A stretch of 64,000 nucleotides of DNA from positions 124,001 through 188,000 of the forward strand of contig JABTUC010000005.1 in assembly GCA_015075545.1 (NCBI GenBank). The letters are read 5' to 3'. Both the position numbers and the translations under genes were made by a program. The notes beneath the pieces were generated by a model, which saw only the letters and a list, made by a program, of their open reading frames with translations, was not told where the DNA came from and made no database searches. This DNA is from Ideonella sp. (lineage in GTDB: Bacteria > Pseudomonadota > Gammaproteobacteria > Burkholderiales > Burkholderiaceae_C). Below, piece by piece: positions 15,802-24,484 of the stretch. Within the stretch, counting starts at the first letter, position 1. Each line of letters begins with the position of its first letter.

Positions 15802-16479
15802 TCAGCGCGGCGGATCGTCGCGGTCGCGCCGCCGTTCGATGCGCACGTGGTCGACGTCGATGCCGTGCTTGCGCAGCCGCTCGTGCAGGCGCCCGGCGTG
15901 GCGCGACGCCAGGTCGGCGGGGAACGCTGGTGCGCCGATCGTCAGCCCCCACGAGGGCGGTGCGCCGTGGACGACGAGGCGTTCGGCGCGCACCTCGACC
16001 GTGCCGTGCGGGCCACCGATCGACGCCTCCCACACCGCGGGGCGGTCGGGGCCCGCAAGCGGGCCGGTGGGCGGCTCGGCCTGCCGCAGCGCGGTCTCGA
16101 TCGCGGCTCGCGTACCGGTGGCGGTTTCGATGACCACGGGGGAGGGCGGCGGTGCATCGCTGGCGCGCACCATCGGCAGTCCCACCCAGGCCATCAGCGG
16201 TGTACCGCCAACGGGCAAGGCGGCATCGGATGACGCCTTGCCCTGCTCATCGCACGAACTGCCGGTGCCACGCGAGCCGAGCATCGGCAAGCCGGTATCG
16301 GGCGGTGGCGCGCCAGGCTCACCCGTTGCCGGTGGCAGCGCCTTGTCGCGCAGCGCACGCTCGAAAGCGTCGCGCGAATCGCGCGCTTCGGTGCGCGGGC
16401 GGCCCTCGCCGCGGCTTGGCGCGGCGCGCGGCGCCTGGCCGTCCGCGGGCGCGCCGACTGGCGTGCAGTTCAGCTTCAT
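15802..16479 (-). CDS. sctP: Probable T3SS needle-length/substrate-switch protein SctP (YscP/FliK-like)
   Basis: 225 residues. The first 140 are Pro/Gly-rich and probably unstructured. The C-terminal about 75 (V-E-V-R-A-E-R-L-V-V-H through L-R-K-H-G-I-D-V-D-H-V-R-I-E) resemble the folded switch domain of SctP/FliK, which contacts SctU. Its place directly after sctO with a 4-base overlap is the standard N-O-P-Q order, here interrupted before Q. The call rests on position and on the C-terminal domain; overall sequence is poorly conserved in this family. Confidence 0.7.
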   Translation of the reverse strand: MKLNCTPVGAPADGQAPRAAPSRGEGRPRTEARDSRDAFERALRDKALPPATGEPGAPPPDTGLPMLGSRGTGSSCDEQGKASSDAALPVGGTPLMAWVGLPMVRASDAPPPSPVVIETATGTRAAIETALRQAEPPTGPLAGPDRPAVWEASIGGPHGTVEVRAERLVVHGAPPSWGLTIGAPAFPADLASRHAGRLHERLRKHGIDVDHVRIERRRDRDDPPR

Positions 16480-16967
16480 CGCACCGCGCCCGCCGGGCGA
16501 CCTTGATCGTCGAGTTCGCGCTCGGCACGTTGTTCGCGCTCGAGCTGCCGCGCCCGCTTGACCTGTCGCGCCAACCCCTGCACCGCGTCTTCGCGCGCCA
16601 GCGCGCGCGTCAGCTCCGAGCGCGCCTGCTGCAGTTGCTCCTGCGCGGCTTCGAGCGCGCGATCGTCCTGCAACAGCTCGTACTCGTGGCGCTCGAGTTG
16701 GTCGACCAGTTTCTCGAGATGTGCCCCGGTGACGGCCGACCAGCGCGGCAGGGTCGGTGCGAGCGAGGTCACCACGGCCTCGCGCGACGCGACAAGCTGG
16801 CTGCTGAGCGAGGCGATCTGCCGCTGTCGCTCGCGCACGGCCTGCGCGGCCTGATCGGCCGCGGCCTGCGCCGGGGCGATGCGCTCGCGCGCGCGCTGCA
16901 CGCGCAGCGCGCGCAGCCGCGCCAGTTGTTGCGCCTCGTGGGGTTGCGGCAGGCGCGCGGCGTTCAT
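16476..16967 (-). CDS. sctO: T3SS stalk protein SctO (YscO/FliJ-like)
   Basis: 163 residues, almost entirely alpha-helical and charged, with long heptad-like repeats of Ala/Leu/Gln/Glu/Arg, as expected for the two-helix coiled coil that inserts into the SctN hexamer and links it to SctV. The second gene after the ATPase is where sctO normally lies. It starts 46 bases after sctN and overlaps sctP by 4 bases (ATGA). Confidence 0.8.
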   Translation of the reverse strand: MNAARLPQPHEAQQLARLRALRVQRARERIAPAQAAADQAAQAVRERQRQIASLSSQLVASREAVVTSLAPTLPRWSAVTGAHLEKLVDQLERHEYELLQDDRALEAAQEQLQQARSELTRALAREDAVQGLARQVKRARQLEREQRAERELDDQGRPAGAVR

Positions 16968-17013
16968 TGGGGGGCCTTCGTGCCGCGTGCAGCGCCGCTC
17001 GCGTGGTGGCCCG

Positions 17014-18348
17014 TCATGCCACCACCTGCTGCAGCGTTGCGATCGTTTCGGCGATGTCGGTGGCCTCGTCGGAACGCTGCTGCAGCAAAGCCTTGACGGC
17101 GGGCATGCGCTCGATCGCGCGGTCGGCCAGCGGGTCGCTGCCGGCCTGGTATTCGCCGACTCGCAACAGGAACTCGACTTCGTTGAAGCGCGCCATCAGC
17201 GAACGCAACTGCGCCGCGGCATCGCGGTGCGCGCGCTCGGCGACGCGGGTGAAGACGCGGCTGGCGCTGCCGAGCACGTCGATCGCCGGGTAGTGCGCGG
17301 CCTGCGCCAGCGCGCGCGACAGCACGATGTGGCCGTCGAGGATCGAGCGCACCTCCTCGGCCACCGGATCGGAGTTGTCGTCGTCTTCGGCCAGCACGGT
17401 GTAGAAGGCGGTGATCGAGCCGTGCGCGTCGTTGCCCGCGCGCTCGAACAGCTTGGGCAACTCGGCGAACACGCTGGGCGGGTAGCCGCGGCGCACCGGC
17501 GGCTCCATCGCCGACAGACCGAGTTCGCGCAGGCCGCGGGCGAAGCGGGTCACCGAGTCGACCAGCAGCAGCACGCGCTTGCCTTCGCGGCGAAAGCCTT
17601 CGGCGATCGCCGTGGCGGCATAGGCGGCGCGCACGCGCTCGAGCGCCGGGCGGTCGGAGGTCGAGACCACGACCACCGAGCGCGCCAGACCTTCCTCGCC
17701 GAGACTCTCGTCGAGAAACTCGCGCACTTCGCGGCCGCGCTCGCCGACCAGTGCGATCACGTTGACGTCGGCCTTCGCTTGCCGCGCCAGCATGCCCAGC
17801 AGCGTCGACTTGCCGCCGCCGGCCATCGCGAAGATGCCCACGCGCTGGCCTTCGCCGACGGTGAGCGCGGCGTCGATCGCGCGCACGCCGGTGGCCAGCG
17901 GGTGGTCGACGCCGCGGCGCTTCAGCGGCGAGGGCGCATGGGCGTGCAGCGGCGTGTGCTGCAGGCCAGGCCCAGCGGGCGGCGGGCGGTCGTCGAGCGG
18001 GCGGCCGAAGGCGTCGACCACGCGGCCGAGCAGCGCCGGGCCGCACGGCACCTGCGCCTCTTCGGCCAGTGCCTGCACCGCGGCGCCGACTGCGACGCCC
18101 TGCAGCGCACCGTACGGTGCGAGGATCGCCTCGCTGCCGGCGAAGCCGATCACTTCGGCCAGCAGCGGCTCGGCCTCGCAGCGCGTGGCGCCCGGCTCGA
18201 GGATGCGGCACTGCTGGCCGATGCGCGCGCGCAGGCCGGTGGCGCGCAGCACGGTGCCGCCAGCCTGCACGACGCGGCCGAATTCGGCCACCGTGCGGGT
18301 GCCTTGCAGGGTGCGCAGCAGGGCGTCGGTGTCGGTCATCGTGTTCAT
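17014..18348 (-). CDS. sctN: T3SS ATPase SctN
   Basis: 444 residues. Hexameric ATPase that unfolds and releases effectors from chaperones. Walker A is A-G-G-G-K-S-T with Lys180; Walker B is V-L-L-L-V-D-S with Asp264; R-R-G-Y-P-P-S-V-F and S-I-T-A-F-Y-T-V-L are T3SS/F1 family signatures. The ATG at 18348 forms an ATGA overlap with the sctL stop and was preferred to the second ATG at 18339. Confidence 0.97.
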   Translation of the reverse strand: MNTMTDTDALLRTLQGTRTVAEFGRVVQAGGTVLRATGLRARIGQQCRILEPGATRCEAEPLLAEVIGFAGSEAILAPYGALQGVAVGAAVQALAEEAQVPCGPALLGRVVDAFGRPLDDRPPPAGPGLQHTPLHAHAPSPLKRRGVDHPLATGVRAIDAALTVGEGQRVGIFAMAGGGKSTLLGMLARQAKADVNVIALVGERGREVREFLDESLGEEGLARSVVVVSTSDRPALERVRAAYAATAIAEGFRREGKRVLLLVDSVTRFARGLRELGLSAMEPPVRRGYPPSVFAELPKLFERAGNDAHGSITAFYTVLAEDDDNSDPVAEEVRSILDGHIVLSRALAQAAHYPAIDVLGSASRVFTRVAERAHRDAAAQLRSLMARFNEVEFLLRVGEYQAGSDPLADRAIERMPAVKALLQQRSDEATDIAETIATLQQVVA

Positions 18349-18974
18349 CGCTGGCCCACGCCCCACGCCTGCGCCAGGCACGCCAGTTGCTGGTCGAGCG
18401 ACGCGTCGGCGCTGCCCAGGTCGGTGTCGAGCCGGCAATCGTCGGCTGCGCAGCCCTCGTCGGCGAGCACTTCGCAGGTCGGCATCGAGCCGCCTTCGCG
18501 CGCGGTCAGGCTCTGCAGTTGCGCGCGCACGGCTTCGGCGCGCTGCGGATGCACGCGCACCGTCAGGCGCGGTGCCGGCAGCATCTCGCGCGCGGCCTCG
18601 CGTGCCAGCGCGGCCAGGCGCTGCGCGTCGTCGATTTCGCCGAGCAGCTTGCGCGCGACCTGCAGCGCCAGCGCGGCGACGTCGGCGCGGCGCGCGGCCT
18701 CGTGCTGCGCGGCGGTCGCCGTCAGCGTGGCCAAGGTGGCAGCGATCTCGTCGCGTGCCTGCGCGCGGCCCTCGCGCAAGCCCGCGGCGACGCCCTCGGC
18801 GCGGGCGGCCTCGCACGCCGCCTGCACGTGCGCCTGCTGATCGCGGCGCAGCGCATCGAGGTCGTCGCGCAACTGCTGCGCCTCGCGCAGCGCCGGCACC
18901 TCGTCGGCGCGCAGCACCAGGCGCGCCGAGGCGATCGCGACGCCCGCTTCGCGTTGCCACAGTAGAAAGCTCAT
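18345..18974 (-). CDS. sctL: T3SS stator protein SctL (YscL/FliH)
   Basis: 209 residues. An N-terminal region is followed by a helix-rich segment with repeated Ala/Arg/Glu (about 40-115) and a C-terminal FliH-like domain containing L-T-V-R-V-H-P and the T-D-L-G-S-A-D-A-S-L-D-Q-Q-L motif. It dimerises, binds SctN and attaches it to SctQ. It overlaps sctK and sctN by 4 bases each, so all three are translationally coupled. Confidence 0.92.
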   Translation of the reverse strand: MSFLLWQREAGVAIASARLVLRADEVPALREAQQLRDDLDALRRDQQAHVQAACEAARAEGVAAGLREGRAQARDEIAATLATLTATAAQHEAARRADVAALALQVARKLLGEIDDAQRLAALAREAAREMLPAPRLTVRVHPQRAEAVRAQLQSLTAREGGSMPTCEVLADEGCAADDCRLDTDLGSADASLDQQLACLAQAWGVGQR

Positions 18975-19534
18975 GTCGGCTCCTGTTCGGTCGGCGTCAA
19001 CTGCGTTGCCAACTGCATCGCGCGCGCGACCAGCGAGCGGGCGAGCGCGCCGGCCATCGGCGACGGCTGGGTAGGGGTCAGCAGCAGCGCGGCAGCTTGG
19101 CGCAACGCGGCCGACGGCAACGCCGCCAGCAGCACGCCGGCGCCGCAGGCGCGCAGCGCCGGCGCCACCTGATCGGCGCGCTCGATGCGCGGCGCCGGCG
19201 TCACGTCGCGCGGCAGCATGTCGCCGTCGGGCAGTGCGAGCAACGCCTGCAGCAACGCGGTGCCCAGCGCGCGGCTGGCGGCGCCCAGGCGTGCAGCGTC
19301 GATCCACAGCCGCAGTTGCGGCGCCATCACGAGTGCGCCGACCTGTTGCTGCAGCGCGTCGAGTCGTGCGCTGTCCCAGGCCATCCAGTCGGCTGCTTCG
19401 TCCAGCGTGTCCCAGTCGACCGCGCCGACCGCATGCGGGGCGCGCTCGATCAGTTGCTGCGCCAGCGCCGCACGTTGGCGCCGGCGCGCTGCGGCGCACG
19501 ACGCCGCAGCGCTGCAGGATGCCTCGGCGCTCAC
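18971..19534 (-). CDS. sctK: T3SS sorting platform protein SctK
   Basis: 187 residues from a GTG at 19534 that overlaps the sctJ stop (GTGA). The frame extends upstream, but that part is antisense to the folded sctJ frame. The sequence is helical and Ala/Leu-rich with a D-W-M-A-W-D core. Position between sctJ and sctL is the canonical J-K-L order, and the length fits SctK, which bridges SctD and SctQ. Sequence conservation in this family is low, so position carries most of the weight. Confidence 0.8.
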   Translation of the reverse strand: MSAEASCSAAASCAAARRRQRAALAQQLIERAPHAVGAVDWDTLDEAADWMAWDSARLDALQQQVGALVMAPQLRLWIDAARLGAASRALGTALLQALLALPDGDMLPRDVTPAPRIERADQVAPALRACGAGVLLAALPSAALRQAAALLLTPTQPSPMAGALARSLVARAMQLATQLTPTEQEPT

Positions 19535-20400
19535 GTGCGGCTCATCGCGCGGCGAAACGCCGCTGCGGCTTCTTCGCTGGCCTGGCGGGCCGGTGCGGGC
19601 AGCTTGCCCGGTGCGGCAGCCGGGCCAGCGAGCGTCAATGCCTCGCGCGCCGGCGTGCGGCGGCGACGCCACCACAGCAGGCCGCCGCCGCCGAGCGCCA
19701 GCGTGCCTGCGGCACCTCCGGCCAGCAGCGGCAACACGATGGCAGCGGCGCCGGCCTGCGCCGACGCAGCCGCGGCGGGCGCCGGTTCGCGGCTCAGACC
19801 GTCGGCGGCGAACAGCGCGACGGTCACGTTGTCGTACGACAGGCCCTCGATGCTGTTGACCACCAGCGCCTTGATCTGCGGCACCTGCGCGGTCAGGTTC
19901 TTGTCGGGGCGATGCTTGATGAAGACCGAAGCGGCCGCGGGCAGCGGCTTGTCGACCAGCGGGTTGCGCTCGGGCATCACCAGGTGCACGCGCGCGGTGA
20001 CCACGCCGTCGATGTCGGCGATGGTGTTGGCGATCTCCTGCGAGGTGGCGTGCATCAGGCGCGCGCGCTCCTCGAGCGGCGACGACACGAAGCCCTCGCG
20101 CTTGAAGACCTTGCCCATGTTGTCGAAAGTCTCGCGCGGGTAGCCCTGCGCGTTGAGCGTGCGCACCGCCTGCGGGAAGTCGTCGCGCGCGGTGGTCACC
20201 GAGAACTTGCCGCCCTCCTGCGAGGTCTTCTCGGCGGCGATGCCGGCGCTGCGCAGCACCGCCACCATCTCGTTGGCCTGCCGCTCGCTGAGCTGGCCGT
20301 ACAGCTCCTGCTCGGAGCAGGCAGCCAGCAGCAGCGTGGCGGCGGCGAGCGTCGCGGTGGCCAGGCGTGAAAGCAGGGGCATCGTGTGCGGCGCGGGCAT
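19531..20400 (-). CDS. sctJ: T3SS inner-membrane ring lipoprotein SctJ
   Basis: 289 residues. A signal peptide is followed by lipobox L-A-A-C (Cys28). Two ring-building domains follow, with Y-G-Q-L-S-E-R-Q-A-N-E-M and the block A-R-V-H-L-V-M-P-E-R-N-P. A C-terminal membrane segment (about 220-245) with the R-R-R-R stop-transfer ends the core, and a short cytoplasmic tail follows. SctJ forms the inner MS-type ring with SctD. Confidence 0.96.
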   Translation of the reverse strand: MPAPHTMPLLSRLATATLAAATLLLAACSEQELYGQLSERQANEMVAVLRSAGIAAEKTSQEGGKFSVTTARDDFPQAVRTLNAQGYPRETFDNMGKVFKREGFVSSPLEERARLMHATSQEIANTIADIDGVVTARVHLVMPERNPLVDKPLPAAASVFIKHRPDKNLTAQVPQIKALVVNSIEGLSYDNVTVALFAADGLSREPAPAAAASAQAGAAAIVLPLLAGGAAGTLALGGGGLLWWRRRRTPAREALTLAGPAAAPGKLPAPARQASEEAAAAFRRAMSRT

Positions 20401-20413
20401 GACGGGTCTTTCT

Positions 20414-20815
20414 TCAGGACTGTTGGCGGAACATCTGTTGCAGGCCGTCGGACGTGCGGTTGGCGATGTTGGACATCAGCGTGCAGTGGAAGCTGAACTC
20501 CTGCACGCGCGCGGTCAGCAGCACCATGTCGCCCGGGCTCATCGCACCGCCGTCGGCCTTGGCCGCCTGCGCGGCGGCCGACAGCGCATCGGCCTCGGAG
20601 TTGATGCGGTCGAACGGTGCCGAAAGGACCTTGACGGCTTCGCTGGCGGTGCCGGCCGGCCGCGCCTCCAGCCGGGCGCCGGCCTGCGCCAGCACCTGCT
20701 GGAAGGAGCCGAAGTCCGACAGCGACACGCCGTAGCCGGCTTGCACCTGACCGGTCGCGACGCTGGCGGGCGTCGCGACCGCGACCGGCGCTGCGATGGC
20801 GGCTCCGATCGTCAT
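20414..20815 (-). CDS. sctI: T3SS inner rod protein SctI
   Basis: 133 residues. The C-terminal 45 residues form the polymerising helix: M-S-P-G-D-M-V-L-L-T-A-R-V-Q-E-F-S-F, then M-S-N-I-A-N-R-T-S-D-G-L-Q-Q-M-F-R-Q-Q, matching YscI/HrpB-type rods that end in a short Leu/Gln motif. It lies directly between the needle candidate and sctJ. It is exported as an early substrate and connects the gate to the needle. Confidence 0.85.
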   Translation of the reverse strand: MTIGAAIAAPVAVATPASVATGQVQAGYGVSLSDFGSFQQVLAQAGARLEARPAGTASEAVKVLSAPFDRINSEADALSAAAQAAKADGGAMSPGDMVLLTARVQEFSFHCTLMSNIANRTSDGLQQMFRQQS

Positions 20816-20818
20816 GGC

Positions 20819-21127
20819 TTACCCCTTGCGGGCCACGGTTTCGAGCGACTTCGATGCCTCGGACATCGAGGTGTTCGAGCTGGTGGCCATGAAGTTCAGC
20901 TTCGACGCCTCGGCAGTCAGCAGCGTGATGTCGCTGATCTGGTCGCCGCCGTCGGCGACGACCTGCGACTTGTCGGCGACGACCTGCGCCTGCCGATCGA
21001 GCGCGCTGGCCCAGGCCAGTGACAGGGCCTCGAAGAAGTTGGTCGGACGCTTGCCGGTGGTGCCGGAGGTTTGCTGCAGGTTGCCGAGTGCCAGCTGCTG
21101 CAGCGAGTTGATGGGACTGTTGCTCAT
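20819..21127 (-). CDS. sctF: Probable T3SS needle protein SctF (by position)
   Basis: 102 residues, small, polar, without Cys or Trp-rich core (one Trp). The N-terminus is Ser/Asn/Ile-rich with no acidic residue in the first 30 residues, as in exported early substrates. The C-terminal helix (L-T-A-E-A-S-K-L-N-F-M, then N-T-S-M-S-E-A-S-K-S-L) could pack as a needle subunit. It is 3 bases upstream of sctI, follows a perfect hrp-box-like motif with AAGGAG before the ATG, and no other needle candidate exists in the cluster. It is slightly longer than most SctF (80-90 residues), and sequence identity could not be confirmed. Confidence 0.6.
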   Translation of the reverse strand: MSNSPINSLQQLALGNLQQTSGTTGKRPTNFFEALSLAWASALDRQAQVVADKSQVVADGGDQISDITLLTAEASKLNFMATSSNTSMSEASKSLETVARKG

Positions 21128-21147
21128 GGGGAAACTCCTTGCTGGGT

Positions 21148-21176
21148 GGGTTGCGGGTGGGAACTCAGAGGTTCAA
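21148..21176 (-). promoter_or_regulatory. hrp-box-like promoter before the sctF-I-J-K-L-N-O-P unit
   Basis: Minus-strand TGAACC (21171-21176), N16, CAACCCA (21148-21154), 20 bases before the ATG. The first block overlaps the last codons and stop of sctD, so the promoter is built into the end of the upstream gene. Spacer and both blocks are identical in form to the other copies. Confidence 0.7.
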
Positions 21177-22289
21177 CTGGGTCTGCTGGCCGTTGATCTC
21201 CAGCGTCACGCTGCCGGGGCCGATGTGCGTGACGCGGTGGCCGCTGGGCAGCAGCGCGCCGACGAAATAGCGCGAGCCGTCGGCGGTGACGAGATAGGCG
21301 GGCTCCGAGGTGACCAGCGAGGCAATGCGCTTGCCCGGGTCGGTGGACACCGGCGGCAGCGGCGGCGGCAGCGGCTTGGCGGTGTTGCGTACGGCCATGC
21401 GCTCGAGGCCGCGCACGTCGCGGCGGGCCGCTTCTTCGGCGCGCGCCAGCCGGTCGGCGTCGCGCTCGGCCGCCTCGACGTCGATGCGGCCCGGGCCGGC
21501 CACCGTGGTCTTCGCGGTGACGCCGTTGACACGGAACACCTCGGCCACGTTGCGTGCGACGTCTTCGTCGACGATCACGTCGACGCGCGCCTGCAGGCCC
21601 TGGCGCTGCAGCCAATCGTCGAGCTTGCGGCGCGCCGCGGTGGTGGGCAGCCGGCCGCGCAGCGTCGCCTGGCCATCGGCGCCGCGCGCGGCCTGCAGTG
21701 CGGCGAACTCGCTGCCGCTCAGCGTGGCGGTCAACTTGGCGACGACAGGCTCGTCCGCGACCACGGGTGGCGCCGCCGCGGCGTGCGCAACCCACAGCGC
21801 GGCGCCGCACGCCACGAGGATGCTGGCGCCCATGGCCGCCAGCCAGATCTCGGCGCGGCGGTGCAGCGGCAGGGTCGCGACGGCAGCCGCGGGCGCCTGG
21901 CTCGACGCGGCAGCCTCCGTGCCGGCCGCTGCGGGCCAATGGTCGACACCAGCCAGGCCGAAGGCAACGACCAGCGCACCGACGTGCAGCGGGGCATGGA
22001 TCGGCCACAGCGCCTGTGCGCCGGCGCGCAGCGTCTCGCTGCCGAGTTGCACCTCGCCTTGCAGCACTTCGAGAATCGCGTGCGGCGACGCGGCGCTGAT
22101 GCGCACGCGCGTCGGCGGCAGCGCTGGCTCGCGCAGCACGATGTCGGCGCCTTCGCCGGCATCGCCCCCGGCGGCGAGGACGCAAGGGGCGTCGGCTGCC
22201 AGTGGCGCGCGCGCGCCGCGCTGCGGGCCCTGCAGCACCCGAAGCTCGAGGGCGTCGATCGATTCCACGGGAAAGGCAGCGCGATCCAT
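21165..22289 (-). CDS. sctD: T3SS inner-membrane ring protein SctD
   Basis: 374 residues. N-terminal FHA-like cytoplasmic domain (1-125, V-L-Q-G-P-Q-R-G at the start), one membrane helix (about 150-170, I-W-L-A-A-M-G-A-S-I-L-V-A-C), and periplasmic BON/ring-building domains up to about 300 (L-R-G-R-L, D-V-I-V-D-E-D-V-A-R-N-V-A). This is the SctD/YscD/PrgH layout: cytoplasmic end to SctK/Q, periplasmic end to SctC. It begins 20 bases after sctC. Confidence 0.88.
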   Translation of the reverse strand: MDRAAFPVESIDALELRVLQGPQRGARAPLAADAPCVLAAGGDAGEGADIVLREPALPPTRVRISAASPHAILEVLQGEVQLGSETLRAGAQALWPIHAPLHVGALVVAFGLAGVDHWPAAAGTEAAASSQAPAAAVATLPLHRRAEIWLAAMGASILVACGAALWVAHAAAAPPVVADEPVVAKLTATLSGSEFAALQAARGADGQATLRGRLPTTAARRKLDDWLQRQGLQARVDVIVDEDVARNVAEVFRVNGVTAKTTVAGPGRIDVEAAERDADRLARAEEAARRDVRGLERMAVRNTAKPLPPPLPPVSTDPGKRIASLVTSEPAYLVTADGSRYFVGALLPSGHRVTHIGPGSVTLEINGQQTQLNL

Positions 22290-22309
22290 GGTCTGGGCTC
22301 CTGCGCGGT

Positions 22310-24316
22310 TCAGTTGGTCAGCGTGCTGCTGATGCGGGTGCCGCCGCGGCCGTCCTGGCGCGGCGGGCCACTGGGCATCGCGTCGAGGTCGATCACCACC
22401 GATGCCCGCGCCGGTGGTGCGGCCGCGGCGACGGGCGCCGGCGCGATCGGCGCTGCGGTCGGGGCGCTCGGTGCCGCGGTGGCCACTCGGGTTTCGCTGG
22501 CCGGCGACGCGGTGGTCTGCAGCCCTGGGGATGCCGGGGCCGGCGCGGCCGGCGGCAGCGGCGTCGGACCGGAGCGCAGCGTGCCGAGCGTGGCCTGCGG
22601 CGGCGCCGGGCGGCTGCCCGCCATGCGCGGCGTGATCAGGAACATGCGCTCGACGCGGCTGCTCTGCGAGGTCTTGGTCTTGAACAGGTTGCCCAGCACC
22701 GGCACGTCGCCGAGGCCCGGAACCTTGTCTTCGCCATTGGCGTGGGTTTCGCGCACCATGCCGCCGATCAGCAGGCTTTCGCCCTCGGCGATCAGCGCCT
22801 GGGTGTTGACGGTGGAGCGCTCGACGATCGGGATCTGGTCGACCTGGCGGCCGCTGATGTTGCCGTCCTCGACGTTGACCAGCAGCTTGATGCGCGTCTG
22901 CTGCTTGTCGCGGAAGACGTGCGGCGTCACGCGCAGCGTGGTGCCGGCGCTGACGTTGAACAGGTCGACCTGCTCGCGGCCGGCGACGCGAACGAAGAAG
23001 GTCGAGGTGTTGTCGAACACCGCCTCGACGTTCGACAGCGTCACCACCTGCGGACTGGAGACGATGCGCGCGGCGCCCTCGTTCTGCAGCGCCCGGATGC
23101 GGGCGAAGAACTGCCCGAGCGAGCCCAGCACCACCGACGCGACGCCGCCGTTGCCGATACCCGGCACCGAGCCCTGGAACGAGCCGCTGCGGCCGTCGTT
23201 GCTCCAGCGCCAGTCGACGCCGAGTTCGCGCGCCTTGTCGGTGTTGACGTCGATGATCGTGGCCTCGATCTCGAGCGACTGCGGTTCGACGTCGAGCGAG
23301 GCGATCAGTTGCTCGTAGCGCGGCAGGCGCTCGGCTAGGTCGCGCACGATCACCGCGTTCAACCGCGGGTCGGCCTCGATGCGGATCTGGTTCGGGTCGG
23401 GCTGGGCGGTCGGTGCCGAGGCGGCGTCGGCAGGAGTGGCGGTGCGCGCCAGTGCGGTGACCAGGTTGTCCATCGCGGCATTGCGAGCGGCTTCGCCGGT
23501 GGTGGGCGTCTTGGTCGACACGCCCTGGCCGATCAGGCCCTGGCCTTTGAGCGACGGCAGCGTCGGGCGCAGCAGCACCTCGCGGCCGAGCGGGCGGTGG
23601 GTGCCCAGCGAGCCGGGGTCGACCAGCGAGCGCAGGATCGACGCCACGCCGGGAACCACGACCTGGCGGCCGCCGACCGTCATCGTCACGTCCTGCGCCC
23701 AGGCGTAGCGCAGGTAGAAGACGCGGAAATCGGCGGCGCCGGCCGGTGCCGACGGTGCGGCGTCCTGTGCCTGGCCGGCGCGCAGCAGTTCGTCGATCTG
23801 CTCGACGAAGCGGCGCGCGCCGCTGGCGATCATGTTGCCGTCGGCGCTGCGGCGCAGCGTGTTGCGCGGGTCGGTGAGCTGCAGGTCGGCCACTTCACGC
23901 AGCAGCCGGTCGCCCACCGCCGGCGCCACGGCGTAGGTGCGGCGCGCCAGTTCGGATGTCGGCGTCACGTGCATCGCGGCGCCGTCGTAGTAGGTTACGA
24001 GGTTGTAGACGCGCGACACGTCGCGCAGCACCTTGTCGGCGGGGCCGGCGAAGCTGCCGTTGACGTTGCCTGTCAGGCTGGGGCTGATCTGCGCCGGCAC
24101 GTCGATGCTGGCGAACAGATCCTGCAGGAAGGCGCCGATCGGCTGCTCGCGCGCGGTGATCTGCACCAGACGCCCGCCGTTGGGCATCGGCGCCGCGCTC
24201 GCGGCTCCCGCGGCCAGGACGCCGGCGGCCAGCGCGACCCAGGCGCCATGCTGCAGGCCGCTCAGCAGCCACCGGGCGGCTTGCCGAAGGCGCTGGGTGC
24301 AAGCGATGCCGGCCAT
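22310..24316 (-). CDS. sctC: T3SS outer-membrane secretin SctC
   Basis: 668 residues. A signal peptide is cleaved near A-S-A-A-P (about 40-42). N-domains (50-330) are followed by the secretin pore domain with V-P-G-L-G-D-V-P-V-L-G-N-L-F-K (about 540) and the I-E-A-T-I-I-D-V-N block; the C-terminal 110 residues are an Ala/Pro-rich tail ending in a short S-domain-like stretch. The ATG at 24316 has AGGAG 8 bases upstream and was preferred over a frame extension. The first codons (M-A-G) and the whole leader are nearly identical to those of the transglycosylase gene upstream. Confidence 0.95.
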   Translation of the reverse strand: MAGIACTQRLRQAARWLLSGLQHGAWVALAAGVLAAGAASAAPMPNGGRLVQITAREQPIGAFLQDLFASIDVPAQISPSLTGNVNGSFAGPADKVLRDVSRVYNLVTYYDGAAMHVTPTSELARRTYAVAPAVGDRLLREVADLQLTDPRNTLRRSADGNMIASGARRFVEQIDELLRAGQAQDAAPSAPAGAADFRVFYLRYAWAQDVTMTVGGRQVVVPGVASILRSLVDPGSLGTHRPLGREVLLRPTLPSLKGQGLIGQGVSTKTPTTGEAARNAAMDNLVTALARTATPADAASAPTAQPDPNQIRIEADPRLNAVIVRDLAERLPRYEQLIASLDVEPQSLEIEATIIDVNTDKARELGVDWRWSNDGRSGSFQGSVPGIGNGGVASVVLGSLGQFFARIRALQNEGAARIVSSPQVVTLSNVEAVFDNTSTFFVRVAGREQVDLFNVSAGTTLRVTPHVFRDKQQTRIKLLVNVEDGNISGRQVDQIPIVERSTVNTQALIAEGESLLIGGMVRETHANGEDKVPGLGDVPVLGNLFKTKTSQSSRVERMFLITPRMAGSRPAPPQATLGTLRSGPTPLPPAAPAPASPGLQTTASPASETRVATAAPSAPTAAPIAPAPVAAAAPPARASVVIDLDAMPSGPPRQDGRGGTRISSTLTN

Positions 24317-24346
24317 GCGGTGACTCCTAGTTGGGGGAATTGCCGA

Positions 24347-24375
24347 TGGGTTGCGGCACGGCGGCGGCCGGTTCA
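24347..24375 (-). promoter_or_regulatory. hrp-box-like promoter before sctC-sctD
   Basis: Minus-strand TGAACC (24370-24375), N16, CAACCCA (24347-24353), exactly 30 bases before the sctC ATG, in the 168-base gap after sctV. The segment from CAACCCA to the fifth base after the ATG matches the corresponding leader of the transglycosylase gene at 38 of 45 positions. Confidence 0.75.
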
Positions 24376-24484
24376 AGTTGCGTGTGTGGACGGCCGTCGA
24401 TGACCGTCGCCGGCCAGGGAAGACGGGCCGGCTGGCCGACGGCGAGCGGGTGCCCGCCGGGCGGCGGTCGCCGGTGCGCTGGCG

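Noticed and set aside
16945-16972. GGGGTTG near TTCATT before sctO, resembling the promoter motif
   Set aside because: Spacer is 14 bases and the first block is mismatched; it also lies inside coding sequence.
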